From NCBI GenBank assembly GCA_041687455.1, contig JAWLBY010000005.1, positions 124,001 to 188,000 of the forward strand: DNA of 64,000 bases. The letters are read 5' to 3'. The number at the start of each line of letters is the position of its first letter. Position 1 is the stretch's first letter. The notes under the pieces are model-generated. The model saw only the letters and a list, made by a program, of their open reading frames with translations. It had not been told where the DNA came from and searched no databases. The stretch comes from JAWLBY01 sp041687455. GTDB taxonomy: Bacteria; Pseudomonadota; Gammaproteobacteria; Xanthomonadales; Xanthomonadaceae. Below are positions 24,369-34,453 of the stretch, piece after piece. A program made the translations under genes and the position numbers.

Positions 24369-25814
24369 TCAGGCGCCGAGAGCGCGTTCGCACCAGGCCA
24401 GCAGCGGCCCCGAGAACAGGCCGAGCACCAGCAGCAACAGCGCGTTGGCCGTGAACAGCCCACGCATCTGCATGTCCGACCCGATCACCGGCGTGGCCTG
24501 CTCGGTCGGCTCCTCGAAGAACATCACCTTGATGACCCGCAGGTAGTAGAACGCACCGATTACCGCGAACACGACACCGACCAGAGCCAGCCACAGCATG
24601 TCGGCGCCGATCGCCGCACGCAGCACGACCAGCTTGGCCCAGAAACCGAGGAACGGCGGCACGCCGGCCAGCGACGCCATGATCGCAAGCACCATCCAAG
24701 CGTGCCACGGACTGCGCCGGGCCAGGCCGCGGAAATCGGCAATCTCGTCCGCCTCGAACCCGCGGCGAGACAACAGCACGATCGAACCGAACCCGGCCAC
24801 CGCCATCAGCGCGTAGCTGATCGCATAGAACATCGCAGCCGCATAGCCCTGTGCATCGGCGGCAGAGAGTCCTAGAAACAGGAAACCCACGTGCGAGATC
24901 GTCGAGTAGGCCAGCATGCGTTTGAAGTTGCTCTGCGCGATCGCGAACAGGTTGCCGATCGCCAGCGAAGCAACCGCCAGCCACGACAGCGTGATCGACC
25001 AGTGCGCTTCCAGGCCGCCGACACCGCCCTCGAGCAGACGATAGGCCATGCCGAACGCGGCCAGCTTCGGCGCCGAGCCGATGAACAGCGTGATCGCGGT
25101 CGGCGCGCCGTGATAGACATCGGGCAACCACATGTGGAAGGGCGCGGCGCCGAACTTGAACGCAATGCCAACCACGATGAACACGACACCGAACAGCAGC
25201 AACGTGCGGTCGTCGCCCGGCGCATTCACCGCATTGCCGATCGCGGCCAGATCGAGGCTTCCGGTCGCGCCATACAGCATCGACATGCCGTACAGCAGCA
25301 TGCCGGACGCAAGCGCGCCGAGCACGAAGTACTTCAGCGCCGCCTCGGTCGCGGTCTTGCTGTCCCGGTGCAGCGCGACGAGGGCGTAGGTCGACAACGC
25401 CATCAGCTCCAGACCGAGATAGACCGTCAGCAAGTTGCCGGCCGACACCAGCACCATCATTCCGAGCACCGCGAACAGGCACAGCGAGTAGAACTCGCCC
25501 TTCAGGATCGAGCGATCCTGTAGGTACGGCTTGGCATAGACGAACGCCGCGGCGGTGACGCCGAGGATGAATACCTTGAGCACCGCCGCGACGCCGTCGC
25601 GGACGAACATGCCACCGAAGGCGCTGATCGACTGCTCCGGCAATGCGCCGTCGCGCATGACCAGCGCCGCGGTCGCCGCCAGCGCAATGAGCGCGAGGAA
25701 GTGGGTCAGTCCGCGCCGTTGGTCGCTGATCCACAGATCGACCAGCAGCAGGAAGCAGGTCGCCGAGAGCAGGAACAGCTCGGGAACCATCGCGAACAGA
25801 TCGGCAGAGGTCAT
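24369..25814 (-). CDS. nuoN: NADH-quinone oxidoreductase subunit N
   Basis: A 481-aa antiporter-like membrane subunit of complex I with about 14 hydrophobic segments. It has the proton-channel motifs FKFGAAPFHMWLPDVYHGAP and LAYSTISHVGFLFLG. The start at 25814 follows GGAG at good spacing; an in-frame GTG and TTG lie just upstream. It is the last gene of the nuo operon, 24 bp after nuoM. Confidence 0.97.
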   Translation of the reverse strand: MTSADLFAMVPELFLLSATCFLLLVDLWISDQRRGLTHFLALIALAATAALVMRDGALPEQSISAFGGMFVRDGVAAVLKVFILGVTAAAFVYAKPYLQDRSILKGEFYSLCLFAVLGMMVLVSAGNLLTVYLGLELMALSTYALVALHRDSKTATEAALKYFVLGALASGMLLYGMSMLYGATGSLDLAAIGNAVNAPGDDRTLLLFGVVFIVVGIAFKFGAAPFHMWLPDVYHGAPTAITLFIGSAPKLAAFGMAYRLLEGGVGGLEAHWSITLSWLAVASLAIGNLFAIAQSNFKRMLAYSTISHVGFLFLGLSAADAQGYAAAMFYAISYALMAVAGFGSIVLLSRRGFEADEIADFRGLARRSPWHAWMVLAIMASLAGVPPFLGFWAKLVVLRAAIGADMLWLALVGVVFAVIGAFYYLRVIKVMFFEEPTEQATPVIGSDMQMRGLFTANALLLLVLGLFSGPLLAWCERALGA

Positions 25815-25838
25815 CACGACAGACTCCAATGGGGTCGC

Positions 25839-27365
25839 TTACAGCTTCGACGTGGACAACTGGACCGCGAGTTGCGCGATCGAAGCATCCATCAGGTCGG
25901 TCAACGGCTTCGGATAGATACCGAAGAACAGCACCGCCGCCGCGAACGCGCCCAGCATCAGCGCTTCGCGGCGGTTGATGTCGGTCAGTTCGGCGACATG
26001 ATGGTTCGTCACCTCGCCGAAGATGATCCGCTTGACCAGCCACAGCGTGTACGCCGCGCCGATGATCAGCGTCAGTGCCGCGAGCGCCGCGATGATCGGG
26101 CTGTACTGGAACGCGGCCAGGATCACCATGAACTCGCCGACGAAGCCGGACGTGCCCGGCAGACCGGAATTCGCCATCGCGAACAACACGAACAACGCGG
26201 CAAACCACGGCATCACGTTGGCGACGCCGCCGTAGTCGCGTATCTGCCGGCTGTGCATGCGGTCGTACAGCACACCGACACAGGAGAACATCGCGCCCGA
26301 GATGAAGCCGTGCGACACCATCTGCACCATCGCCCCATGCAGACCAAGCTCGGCGCCGGCGCTGCGCCCGGCCTCTTTCATCAGCGCGAACGCGATGAAG
26401 CAGCCGAGCGTCACGAAGCCCATGTGCGAAATCGACGAGTACGCGATCAGCTTCTTCATATCCTCCTGGACCAGGGCGACCAGGCCGACGTAGACCACCG
26501 CAATCAGTGACAGCGCGATCACCAACCACGCCCACTCGGCGCCGGCGTCCGGCGTGATCGGCAGCGCGAACCGGATGAAGCCGTAGCCGCCGATCTTCAG
26601 CATGATCGCGGCCAGGATCACCGAGCCGGCAGTCGGCGCCTCGACATGTGCGTCCGGCAACCACGTATGGACCGGGAACATCGGCACCTTGACCGCGAAT
26701 GCGACGAGGAAGCCGAAGAACAGCCACATCTGCTCGGTCGAAGACAGCGGCAGCGCATACAGTTCGGCCAACTGCCAGCTTCCCGCCTTCAGGTACAGGT
26801 ACACCAGACCCAGCAGCATGAACACCGAGCCCAGGAACGTGTACAGGAAGAACTTGATCGATGCGTAGATACGCCGCGCGCCGCCCCAGATGCCGATGAT
26901 CACGAACATCGGGATCAGCATGCCCTCGAAGAACACGTAGAACAGCATTGCATCGAGCGCGGCGAACACGCCGATCATCATGCCCTCGAGCACGAGGAAT
27001 GCAGCGAGGTACTGCGGCACGCGGTCATTCACCGACGCCCATGCACCGATGATGACCAGCACCGTCGTGAAGGTCGTCAGCATGATCAGTGCGACCGAGA
27101 TTCCGTCGGCACCGAGCGCATAACGGATATCCCAGGCCGCGATCCAGCTCCGCGACTCGACGAATTGCATCGCCGCGCTGCCGGCGTCGAAACCGGTGTA
27201 GAGCGGGATGCTCAGCAGCAGCGTTGCCGCGGCGACCAGCAACGCGAACCAGCGCGCAGCGACGGCGCGCTCGGCACCGAACGCGAGCGTCGCGAAGCCG
27301 CCGACGATCGGCAGCCAGACCAGCAGACTGAGCAAGGGCCAGGAAGACACCATCGGGGAACCCAT
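25839..27365 (-). CDS. nuoM: NADH-quinone oxidoreductase subunit M
   Basis: A 508-aa antiporter-like subunit with about 14 membrane segments. The channel Glu is in LFYVFFEGMLIPMFVIIGIWG and the Lys motif in VKVPMFPVHTWLPDAHVEAP, followed by LIAYSSISHMGF. An internal ATG at 27353 is an equally possible start (MVSSW). It lies 18 bp after nuoL. Confidence 0.97.
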   Translation of the reverse strand: MGSPMVSSWPLLSLLVWLPIVGGFATLAFGAERAVAARWFALLVAAATLLLSIPLYTGFDAGSAAMQFVESRSWIAAWDIRYALGADGISVALIMLTTFTTVLVIIGAWASVNDRVPQYLAAFLVLEGMMIGVFAALDAMLFYVFFEGMLIPMFVIIGIWGGARRIYASIKFFLYTFLGSVFMLLGLVYLYLKAGSWQLAELYALPLSSTEQMWLFFGFLVAFAVKVPMFPVHTWLPDAHVEAPTAGSVILAAIMLKIGGYGFIRFALPITPDAGAEWAWLVIALSLIAVVYVGLVALVQEDMKKLIAYSSISHMGFVTLGCFIAFALMKEAGRSAGAELGLHGAMVQMVSHGFISGAMFSCVGVLYDRMHSRQIRDYGGVANVMPWFAALFVLFAMANSGLPGTSGFVGEFMVILAAFQYSPIIAALAALTLIIGAAYTLWLVKRIIFGEVTNHHVAELTDINRREALMLGAFAAAVLFFGIYPKPLTDLMDASIAQLAVQLSTSKL

Positions 27366-27383
27366 CCTTCTTGTTCTCGTGCC

Positions 27384-29453
27384 TTAGCGAACGGCCAGCA
27401 GCAGCGCGCCGAGCAGCACGATGAGCCCGACGATCATTGCGAATGCGTAGTGATAGAGCAGACCGCTCTGCACGTTGCGGAGCAACGACGCGACACGGTC
27501 GATCAGGGTTGCGGAGCCGTCCACCAGCAAACCGTCGATGACCGCCGCATCGCCGCCGCGCCAGAACGCACGACCGAGCTTCAGGCTGCCGCGTGCAAAC
27601 ACCGCCTGGTAGAGCTCGTCGAAGCCATACTTGCGCTCGAGGATCCGGTACGGTAGCGCGAATACCTGCTTCAGCCTGCCGGCGAGCGCCGGGTTGATCA
27701 GATACAGATAGGTCGCCAGGGCGAAGCCGCCGAAGGCGAGCCAGAATGCCGGGGACGCCCAGAAATGCATGCCCATGCCCCAGGCGCCGTGCGCGAACAG
27801 CTTGTCACCGACCGCTGCCAGCGTGTCGTGCGCGGCGTCGACGACGATGGCGCCGTTGAAGTAATCACCGAACAGCATCGGGCCCACGGTCAGGTAGCCG
27901 ACCACGATCGACGGGATCGCCAGCAGCACCAGCGGAACGGTGACGACCCACGGCGACTCGTGCGGCTCGACCGGACCATGATGGTGATCGTCGCCGGCAT
28001 GTGCGCCATGACCGGCCTCGTCGTGACTGACCGCCGGGTCGCGCTCGTCGTGCGCCGCATGCACGTCGACCTCACGGAACCGCTCCTTGCCATGGAAGGT
28101 CAGATACAGCAGCCGGAAGCTGTAGAAGCTGGTCACGAACACACCGAGCAGTACCGCGTAATAGCCGTACGCCTGGACCCAGCCACCTCGCTGCGCCGCG
28201 ACATGCGCCGCCTCGATGATGCTGTCTTTGGAGAAGTAGCCGGAGAAGAATGGAAAGCCGACCAGCGCCAGCGTGCCGATCAGGGACGTCCAGTAGGTGA
28301 TCGGCATGTACTTGCGCAGACCGCCCATACGGCGCATGTCCTGCTCGTGGTGCATGCCGATGATCACGCTGCCTGCGGCAAGGAACAGCAGCGCCTTGAA
28401 GAAGGCGTGGGTCATCAGGTGATAGACCGCCCCGGCATAGGCTGATACGCCGAGCGCCACTGTCATGTAGCCGAGCTGAGACAGCGTCGAATAGGCGACG
28501 ACACGCTTGATGTCGTTCTGCACGATGCCGATCGCGCCGGTGAAGAACGCGGTAGTCGCACCGATGAACAGCACGAACGCCAGCGCCGTTTCGGACAGTT
28601 CGAACAGCGGCGACATCCGGGCGACCATGAAGATGCCGGCGGTGACCATCGTCGCTGCGTGGATCAGCGCCGAGATCGGCGTCGGGCCTTCCATCGAATC
28701 CGGCAGCCAGACGTGCAGCGGCACCTGCGCCGACTTGCCCATCGCGCCGATGAACAGGCAGATGCAGATGAATGTCGGCACCGACCAGACCAGCTCACCC
28801 CACGGCGAGAAGGTCAACTCGGCGATTCCCGGGGCTGCAGCGAATACCTCGGCGTAATCGAGCGAGCCGACCCAGTACAGCACGCCGGCGATGCCGAGCA
28901 GGAAGCCGAAGTCGCCGACGCGGTTGACCAGGAACGCCTTCAGGTTGGCGAAGATCGCGGTCGGCCGCTTGAACCAGAAACCGATCAGCAGGTACGACAC
29001 CAGGCCGACCGCTTCCCAGCCGAAGAACAACTGCATGAAGTTGTTGCTCATCACGAGCATCAACATCGAGAACGTGAACAGCGAAATGTAGCTGAAGAAA
29101 CGCTGGTAACCCGGATCATCGGCCATGTAGCCGATCGTGTAGACGTGCACCAGCAGCGACACGAACGTCACGACGACCATCATCATCGCGGTGAGTCGGT
29201 CGACCAGGAAGCCGACATGAGCCGAATAGCCGCCGACATCGAACCACGTGTAGACGTTCTCGTTGTACGCCGGAGCGCCGCCGAGCGCCAACTGGTAGAG
29301 CACCTGGCATGAAAGCGCGCATGAGATCGCGACACCGACGATGGTGACCCAGTGCGCGCCGGCGCGGCCGATCTGGCGGCCGAACAGGCCGGCGACGATG
29401 GCGCCGATCAGTGGCGCCAATGCGATCGTCAGTAGGGTCGATTGCTGGATCAC
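27384..29453 (-). CDS. nuoL: NADH-quinone oxidoreductase subunit L
   Basis: A 689-aa distal membrane subunit with about 16 membrane segments and the long lateral helix at the C-terminus. It has KSAQVPLHVWLPDSMEGPTP and VAYSTLSQLGYMTVA. Between two membrane segments (about residues 455-500) there is a His/Asp-rich hydrophilic insert (DEAGHGAHAGDDHHHG) of unknown role. Such inserts may bind metal but are not known to be functional. Start codon is GTG at 29453. Confidence 0.97.
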   Translation of the reverse strand: MIQQSTLLTIALAPLIGAIVAGLFGRQIGRAGAHWVTIVGVAISCALSCQVLYQLALGGAPAYNENVYTWFDVGGYSAHVGFLVDRLTAMMMVVVTFVSLLVHVYTIGYMADDPGYQRFFSYISLFTFSMLMLVMSNNFMQLFFGWEAVGLVSYLLIGFWFKRPTAIFANLKAFLVNRVGDFGFLLGIAGVLYWVGSLDYAEVFAAAPGIAELTFSPWGELVWSVPTFICICLFIGAMGKSAQVPLHVWLPDSMEGPTPISALIHAATMVTAGIFMVARMSPLFELSETALAFVLFIGATTAFFTGAIGIVQNDIKRVVAYSTLSQLGYMTVALGVSAYAGAVYHLMTHAFFKALLFLAAGSVIIGMHHEQDMRRMGGLRKYMPITYWTSLIGTLALVGFPFFSGYFSKDSIIEAAHVAAQRGGWVQAYGYYAVLLGVFVTSFYSFRLLYLTFHGKERFREVDVHAAHDERDPAVSHDEAGHGAHAGDDHHHGPVEPHESPWVVTVPLVLLAIPSIVVGYLTVGPMLFGDYFNGAIVVDAAHDTLAAVGDKLFAHGAWGMGMHFWASPAFWLAFGGFALATYLYLINPALAGRLKQVFALPYRILERKYGFDELYQAVFARGSLKLGRAFWRGGDAAVIDGLLVDGSATLIDRVASLLRNVQSGLLYHYAFAMIVGLIVLLGALLLAVR

Positions 29454-29531
29454 CGGGGTAGTCCCTTGTCGTTCTGTTGCACGGGGTGTTGCGCGTCAGG
29501 CTGAGGTCCGTCTGGCATGCAGCCGTCGGGA

Positions 29532-29837
29532 CTAGCCCTTCATCGTGTCGATCTCGGCCACGTTGATCGTGCGCCGATTACGGAACAGCGCGACCAGGAT
29601 CGCCAGTCCGATCGCGGACTCGGCGGCGGCGACAGTCAGGATGAAGAACACGAATATCTGACCGTTGACGTCGCCAAGATGGCGCGAGAATGCGACGAAA
29701 TTCAGGTTGACGGCGAGAAGCATCAGCTCGATCGCCATCAGCAGAACGATGACGTTCTTGCGATTGATGAAGATGCCGGCTACCGCGATGCAGAACAGCA
29801 ATGCAGCCAGCGCCAGATAGTGTCCGAGCGCGATCAC
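29532..29837 (-). CDS. nuoK: NADH-quinone oxidoreductase subunit K
   Basis: A 101-aa three-helix membrane subunit. The channel glutamates are in LMAIELMLLAVNLNFVAF, followed by GQIFVFFILTVAAAESAIGLAILVALFR, which is nearly invariant in the family. It couples quinone-site events to proton pumping. Its ATG overlaps the nuoJ stop (ATGA). Confidence 0.98.
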   Translation of the reverse strand: MIALGHYLALAALLFCIAVAGIFINRKNVIVLLMAIELMLLAVNLNFVAFSRHLGDVNGQIFVFFILTVAAAESAIGLAILVALFRNRRTINVAEIDTMKG

Positions 29838-30448
29838 TTGGTGGTCTCCTTGCTCTCGGCGGGCATCTTGACGATGCGGATGCGGTCCTCGCGCCGGACA
29901 GCCACCTGGCGCGACGGATCCTGATGCTTGGTGCCCTCACGGCGCCGCAGCGTAATCACTATCGCGGCGATGATCGCGACCGTCAGGATCACCGCCGCGA
30001 CCTCGAACGGATACAGATACTCGGTGAACAGCGCGAGACCGAGCCACTCGGTATTCGATACGCCGGCCGCGGCCGCCGGGTCCGCCGCCGGGATCACCTG
30101 CTTCAGGCGCTGTGCGCCGATCAGCATCAGCATCTCGACCGCCATCGCGACCGCCACCAGGATGCCGACCGGAAGATAGCGGATGAAGCCCTCGCGCAGC
30201 GGTCCCGGCTTGATGTCGAGCATCATGACGACGAACAGGAAAAGCACCATCACCGCGCCGACGTAGACCAGCACCAGCACGATGGCAAGGAACTCGGCCT
30301 CGGCAAGCAGCCAGATCGCGGCACTGGAGAAGAACGTCAGCACCAGGAACAGTGCGGCATGCACCGGGTTGCGCACGCTGATCACCGCCAGCGCCGACAG
30401 CGCGGCGATGGAGGCGAATACGTAGAAAGCGATCAGTTGGAAGTCCAT
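29834..30448 (-). CDS. nuoJ: NADH-quinone oxidoreductase subunit J
   Basis: A 204-aa membrane subunit with five hydrophobic segments. It has the family stretch RNPVHAALFLVLTFFSSAA and YVGAVMVLFLFVVMMLD, containing the pi-bulge helix important for the open/closed transition of complex I. The C-terminal 35 residues are charged and cytoplasmic. The start MDFQLIAF was chosen by homology. A 147-bp spacer to nuoI is unusual inside this tightly packed operon. Confidence 0.97.
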   Translation of the reverse strand: MDFQLIAFYVFASIAALSALAVISVRNPVHAALFLVLTFFSSAAIWLLAEAEFLAIVLVLVYVGAVMVLFLFVVMMLDIKPGPLREGFIRYLPVGILVAVAMAVEMLMLIGAQRLKQVIPAADPAAAAGVSNTEWLGLALFTEYLYPFEVAAVILTVAIIAAIVITLRRREGTKHQDPSRQVAVRREDRIRIVKMPAESKETTK

Positions 30449-30595
30449 CGACGGTCCGTCTCTACCCCGTTGGCGACGCATTCGCGACGCCGGTATTCGT
30501 CATCCCGGACAACCCGGGACCCGCTGCTGCCTGCGAAAACCACATCCACTCGACACGTCGCCGTTGCGCGGAGACCGGCAAGGCGATGCGTGTCG

Positions 30596-31084
30596 CTATC
30601 GATACGGCGCGTCGAGCGACCGGCGCTCGGCAATCTCGGCTTCCAGCCGATCACCGATCGCGAGCAGTTGCGACTTGCCGACCACATGCTCGCCGCGTTT
30701 TTCGAAGTGGTACTCGTGCAAGTGCGTCTCGACGATCGAATCGACCGGGCAGCTCTCCTCGCAAAAGCCGCAGAAGATGCACTTGAACAGGTCGATGTCG
30801 TACCGCGTCGTACGGCGCGTGCCGTCGGCGCGCTGCTCCGAGTCGATCGTGATCGCCAATGCCGGGCATACCGCCTCGCACAGCTTGCACGCGATGCAGC
30901 GTTCCTCGCCGTTGGCGTAACGGCGCAGCGCGTGCAGGCCGCGGAAGCGGTGCGACTGCGGGATCTTCTCCATTGGGTACCGCATGGTGTACTTCGGCGC
31001 GAACAAATAGCGCCAGGTCAACGCCATGCCCTGCAGCAGTTCGATCAGCAGCAGGCTCTTGAAATAGGTGACAACGCGGCTCAT
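30596..31084 (-). CDS. nuoI: NADH-quinone oxidoreductase subunit I (two 4Fe-4S clusters)
   Basis: A 162-aa ferredoxin-like subunit with two CxxCxxCxxxCP motifs, CIACKLCEAVCP and CIFCGFCEESCP, which hold clusters N6a and N6b. The N-terminal amphipathic part (LLLIELLQGMALTWRYLFAPKYT) anchors it on the membrane arm. It passes electrons from NuoG to the N2 cluster in NuoB. Confidence 0.98.
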   Translation of the reverse strand: MSRVVTYFKSLLLIELLQGMALTWRYLFAPKYTMRYPMEKIPQSHRFRGLHALRRYANGEERCIACKLCEAVCPALAITIDSEQRADGTRRTTRYDIDLFKCIFCGFCEESCPVDSIVETHLHEYHFEKRGEHVVGKSQLLAIGDRLEAEIAERRSLDAPYR

Positions 31085-31100
31085 CGGTGTGTGTTCCTAG

Positions 31101-32117
31101 TCAGACGCCGATCTCGAACCAGCGGGCGTGGACGAACCAGGCCACGACGAGGATCCATACGATCGTGATCGGAATGAACACCTTCCAGCCGAGCCGCATG
31201 ATCTGGTCGTAGCGGTAGCGCGGGAAGGTGGCTCGGAACCACAGGAACAGGAACGCGAAAGCGAAGGCCTTGATCAGCAGCCACCAGACGCCGTCGGCCG
31301 AAAGAAAACCGAGCCCCCAGCCCTGGAACGGTGACAGCCAGCCGCCGAGGAACAGCAGCGCGGCAAGGAAGCTGATCAGGATCATGTTCGCGTATTCGGC
31401 CAGGAAGAACAGCGCGAACCCGGAACCCGAATACTCGACGTGGAAACCGGCGACAATTTCCGACTCGCCCTCGGCGACGTCGAACGGTGCGCGGTTGGTC
31501 TCGGCCACGCCAGAGATGAAATAGATCACGAACAATGGAAACAGCGGCAGCCAGAACCATTCGAACAGGCCGGCATCACCGCGCTGCGCGTTGACGATCT
31601 CGGAGATGTTCAGGCTACCGGCCGCGGCGATAACACCGACCAGCGCGAAACCCATCGCGATTTCGTAGCTGACCACCTGCGCAGCGGAACGCATTGCGCC
31701 CAGAAAGGCGTACTTCGAGTTCGAGGCCCAGCCGGCCAGCAGCACGCCATACACACTCATCGACGTCATTGCGAGCAGGTACAGCAGGCCGGCATTGACG
31801 TCGGCCAGCACGATGCCGTCCTCGAACGGCACGACCGCCCAGGCGGCGAAGGCAGGCGTCAGCGCCAGCAGCGGCGCGATCCGGAACAGATAGACGTTGG
31901 CGCTGCTCGGAATGACGACTTCCTTCACCAGCAGCTTCACGACATCCGCGAACGGTTGCAGGATGCCCGCGCCGACATGCATCGGCCCATGCCGGACATG
32001 CATCCAGCCGATCACCTTGCGTTCCCACAGCGTGTAGAACGCGACGGCGAGGATCAGCGGCACCGTGATCGCGAGAATCTTGACCAGCGTCCAGACGAGC
32101 AGCAGCAGTGTTTCCAT
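31101..32117 (-). CDS. nuoH: NADH-quinone oxidoreductase subunit H
   Basis: A 338-aa membrane subunit with eight hydrophobic segments that forms the quinone entry chamber with NuoB and NuoD. It has ERKVIGWMHVRHGPMHVG (residues 32-49), the acidic loop AETNRAPFDVAEGESEIVAGFHVEY and the C-terminal RATFPRYRYDQIMRLGWK. All are diagnostic. It lies 5 bp after the nuoG stop. Confidence 0.98.
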   Translation of the reverse strand: METLLLLVWTLVKILAITVPLILAVAFYTLWERKVIGWMHVRHGPMHVGAGILQPFADVVKLLVKEVVIPSSANVYLFRIAPLLALTPAFAAWAVVPFEDGIVLADVNAGLLYLLAMTSMSVYGVLLAGWASNSKYAFLGAMRSAAQVVSYEIAMGFALVGVIAAAGSLNISEIVNAQRGDAGLFEWFWLPLFPLFVIYFISGVAETNRAPFDVAEGESEIVAGFHVEYSGSGFALFFLAEYANMILISFLAALLFLGGWLSPFQGWGLGFLSADGVWWLLIKAFAFAFLFLWFRATFPRYRYDQIMRLGWKVFIPITIVWILVVAWFVHARWFEIGV

Positions 32118-32122
32118 GCCGA

Positions 32123-34453
32123 TCAGGCCTTATCAACGGACAGCGTGGCGCCGGACGGCGCCAGCGGGGCAGTGGCTTCGTAGCCCGACTCGATCCATGC
32201 GGCGCCCCGTGCGACCCGCGGCGACAGTCGGACCGGCAGCGCGGCCCGGCCGCGGCCGTCGTCGATCCGCGCCACGGCACCTTCGCCAAGGCCCAGCGAC
32301 AGAGCGTCTTCCGGGTGCAGGTGGATCGCCGGGCCGCGGGTCAGCGTGTGGGCGGCAAGCGGCGCCGACCGGCGCACCACCGCATCGCTGCGGTAGATCG
32401 CCTGCGTCGCGATCCGCTGCAACCCGGAGCCGGCCGCCGCGCGTACCGACAGGCCCTCGCCCGCCGTTGGCGACGATGGCTGCAGTCCGCTGCGCAACTG
32501 GTCGATGTCGACGAACTCGAACCCCGCCACTCCGAGCGATTCGCCGAGCATGCGCAGCACGCGCCAGCCCGGCCGCGCCTCGCCCGCAAGACGCGCAGCC
32601 GGACGGACGCACTGCGCGTCGCCGATTGCGTTGGTAAGCGTCGCGTCGATCTCGGGCAGCAGCCCGATGGGCAGGATCAGATGCGCAACCTGCCGCAGCG
32701 ATTCCGGCGCATAGGCGGAAAACGCAACGACATTCTGCGCCTGCGCCAGCGCGCGCATCGCGGCGGCGTTGTCGGCGAAGTCGTACTGCGGTTCGACGCC
32801 GTACAGCAGGTAGCCGCGACGCGGCTCGACCAGCATCGCCCGCGCATCGAGCCCGGCCGGCAGCACGCCGTGGGCAGCCAGGCCGATCGCGTTGGCGCCT
32901 TGCGGCAACACATTGATCCGCGCGCCGACGCAGTTCGCGATGTAGCGCGCCACAGCGCGCAGCCATGACGCGTGCGGATGATCGACTGCCGTCTCGCCAA
33001 CCAGCAGCACGGTGTTGCCGCTGCCGCGCAGCAGGTCGGCCAGGTGCGTCGTCGATTCATCCACCTGCGCCGCTGCCACTGCCTCGGCAATGCCGGCCGG
33101 CGGCGTCAGCGAACCGCTGTCGCCGAGCGCCCGAGCGAGCGCGAGCAAGGTGTCGACCATCGCGTCCGGGGCGACGATCCGCCTGGCCGCCAACTCGAAA
33201 TGGAAATCGAACTCGACCGGATTGATCGCGGCGACCTTCGCGCCGCGCTTCCATGCCTTGCGCACTCGGTGGCCGAGCAGCGGTGCTTCCAGGCGCGGAT
33301 TGCAGCCGAGCAACAGCACCAGATCGGCCTGCTCGACGTCCTGCAGCGAGGCCTCGAACGGCACCGCCACCGGGCGATCGGAGAAATCCTGCGTGCCGAG
33401 CCGGTGATCGATGTTGCTGCAGCCGAGTCCGGCCGCGAGCCGCGCCAGCAGCGCGCCTTCCTCGTTCGACGTCGCCGGGTGGACCAGCATGCCGAGCTGA
33501 TCGGCAGGTTGCGCACGCAGCAACTCGACCGCCTTCGCCAGCGCGTCGCTCCAGCTCACCTCACGGAAGCCGTCGCCGTCGCGCAGCAACGGCGACGTGA
33601 CACGGTCCGCAGCGAGCAGACCGGCGTGGCTGAAACGGTCGCGGTCGGACGCCCACGTTTCGTTGATGGCCTCGTTCGCCCGCGGCACGGCGCGCAGGAC
33701 CTCGCCGCGACGCACATGCAGATGCAGGTTGCCGCCCAGTGCGTCGTGGTAGCCGATGCTGTCGCGTGCGATCAGTTCCCACGCCCTGGCGCGGAAGCGG
33801 AACGGTTTGTTGGTCAGCGCTCCGACCGGGCAGACGTCGATGATGTTGCCCGACAGCTCGCTCTCGATGTTCCTGCCGATGTAGGTACCGATCTGCAGCG
33901 CTTCGCCACGGCCCATGCCGCCGAGCTCGTAGGTGCCGGCGATCTCCGACACGAAACGGACGCAGCGCGTGCAATGGATGCAGCGGGTCATGTCGGTCGC
34001 GACCAGCGGACCGAGATCCTCGTCGGCAACCACGCGCTTCTTTTCGACGAAACGGCTCACCGAGCGTCCGTAACCGAGTGCGACGTCCTGCAGCTCGCAT
34101 TCGCCGCCCTGGTCGCAGACCGGACAGTCGAGCGGGTGGTTGATCAGCAGGAACTCCATGACATTGCGCTGCGAATCGAGCGCACGCTTGGTCTGCGTGT
34201 AGACCTTCATGCCTTCCATGACCGGCGTCGCGCAGGCCGGCATCGGCTTCGGGGCCTTCTCGACGTCGACCAGGCACATGCGGCAATTGGCCGCGATCGG
34301 CAGCTTCTCGTGATAGCAGAAGCGCGGAATCGGGATTCCAGCCTTGTCAGCGGCCTGGATGATCATCGAGCCCTTCGGCACCTGCATCGCAGTCCCGTCG
34401 ATCTCGATATTGATCAGGTCGGGCGCGGTCTGCCCGGTCGGTTGCGCGCTCAT
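32123..34453 (-). CDS. nuoG: NADH-quinone oxidoreductase subunit G
   Basis: A 776-aa peripheral subunit. The N-terminal 2Fe-2S site is C in PRFCYHEKLPIAANCRMCLV. CDQGGECELQDVAL and HCTRCVRF give the 4Fe-4S clusters, including the His-ligated N5, and DVCPVGALTNKPF follows. The rest is a molybdopterin-oxidoreductase-like domain that has no cofactor in complex I. The start at 34453 gives an ATGA overlap with nuoF. Confidence 0.97.
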   Translation of the reverse strand: MSAQPTGQTAPDLINIEIDGTAMQVPKGSMIIQAADKAGIPIPRFCYHEKLPIAANCRMCLVDVEKAPKPMPACATPVMEGMKVYTQTKRALDSQRNVMEFLLINHPLDCPVCDQGGECELQDVALGYGRSVSRFVEKKRVVADEDLGPLVATDMTRCIHCTRCVRFVSEIAGTYELGGMGRGEALQIGTYIGRNIESELSGNIIDVCPVGALTNKPFRFRARAWELIARDSIGYHDALGGNLHLHVRRGEVLRAVPRANEAINETWASDRDRFSHAGLLAADRVTSPLLRDGDGFREVSWSDALAKAVELLRAQPADQLGMLVHPATSNEEGALLARLAAGLGCSNIDHRLGTQDFSDRPVAVPFEASLQDVEQADLVLLLGCNPRLEAPLLGHRVRKAWKRGAKVAAINPVEFDFHFELAARRIVAPDAMVDTLLALARALGDSGSLTPPAGIAEAVAAAQVDESTTHLADLLRGSGNTVLLVGETAVDHPHASWLRAVARYIANCVGARINVLPQGANAIGLAAHGVLPAGLDARAMLVEPRRGYLLYGVEPQYDFADNAAAMRALAQAQNVVAFSAYAPESLRQVAHLILPIGLLPEIDATLTNAIGDAQCVRPAARLAGEARPGWRVLRMLGESLGVAGFEFVDIDQLRSGLQPSSPTAGEGLSVRAAAGSGLQRIATQAIYRSDAVVRRSAPLAAHTLTRGPAIHLHPEDALSLGLGEGAVARIDDGRGRAALPVRLSPRVARGAAWIESGYEATAPLAPSGATLSVDKA

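Noticed and set aside
30449..30595. Extra small gene or repeat in the 147-bp nuoJ-nuoI gap
   Set aside because: No frame with a plausible start, and only a short CCCGG/CCGGG palindrome is visible; not enough to claim an element.
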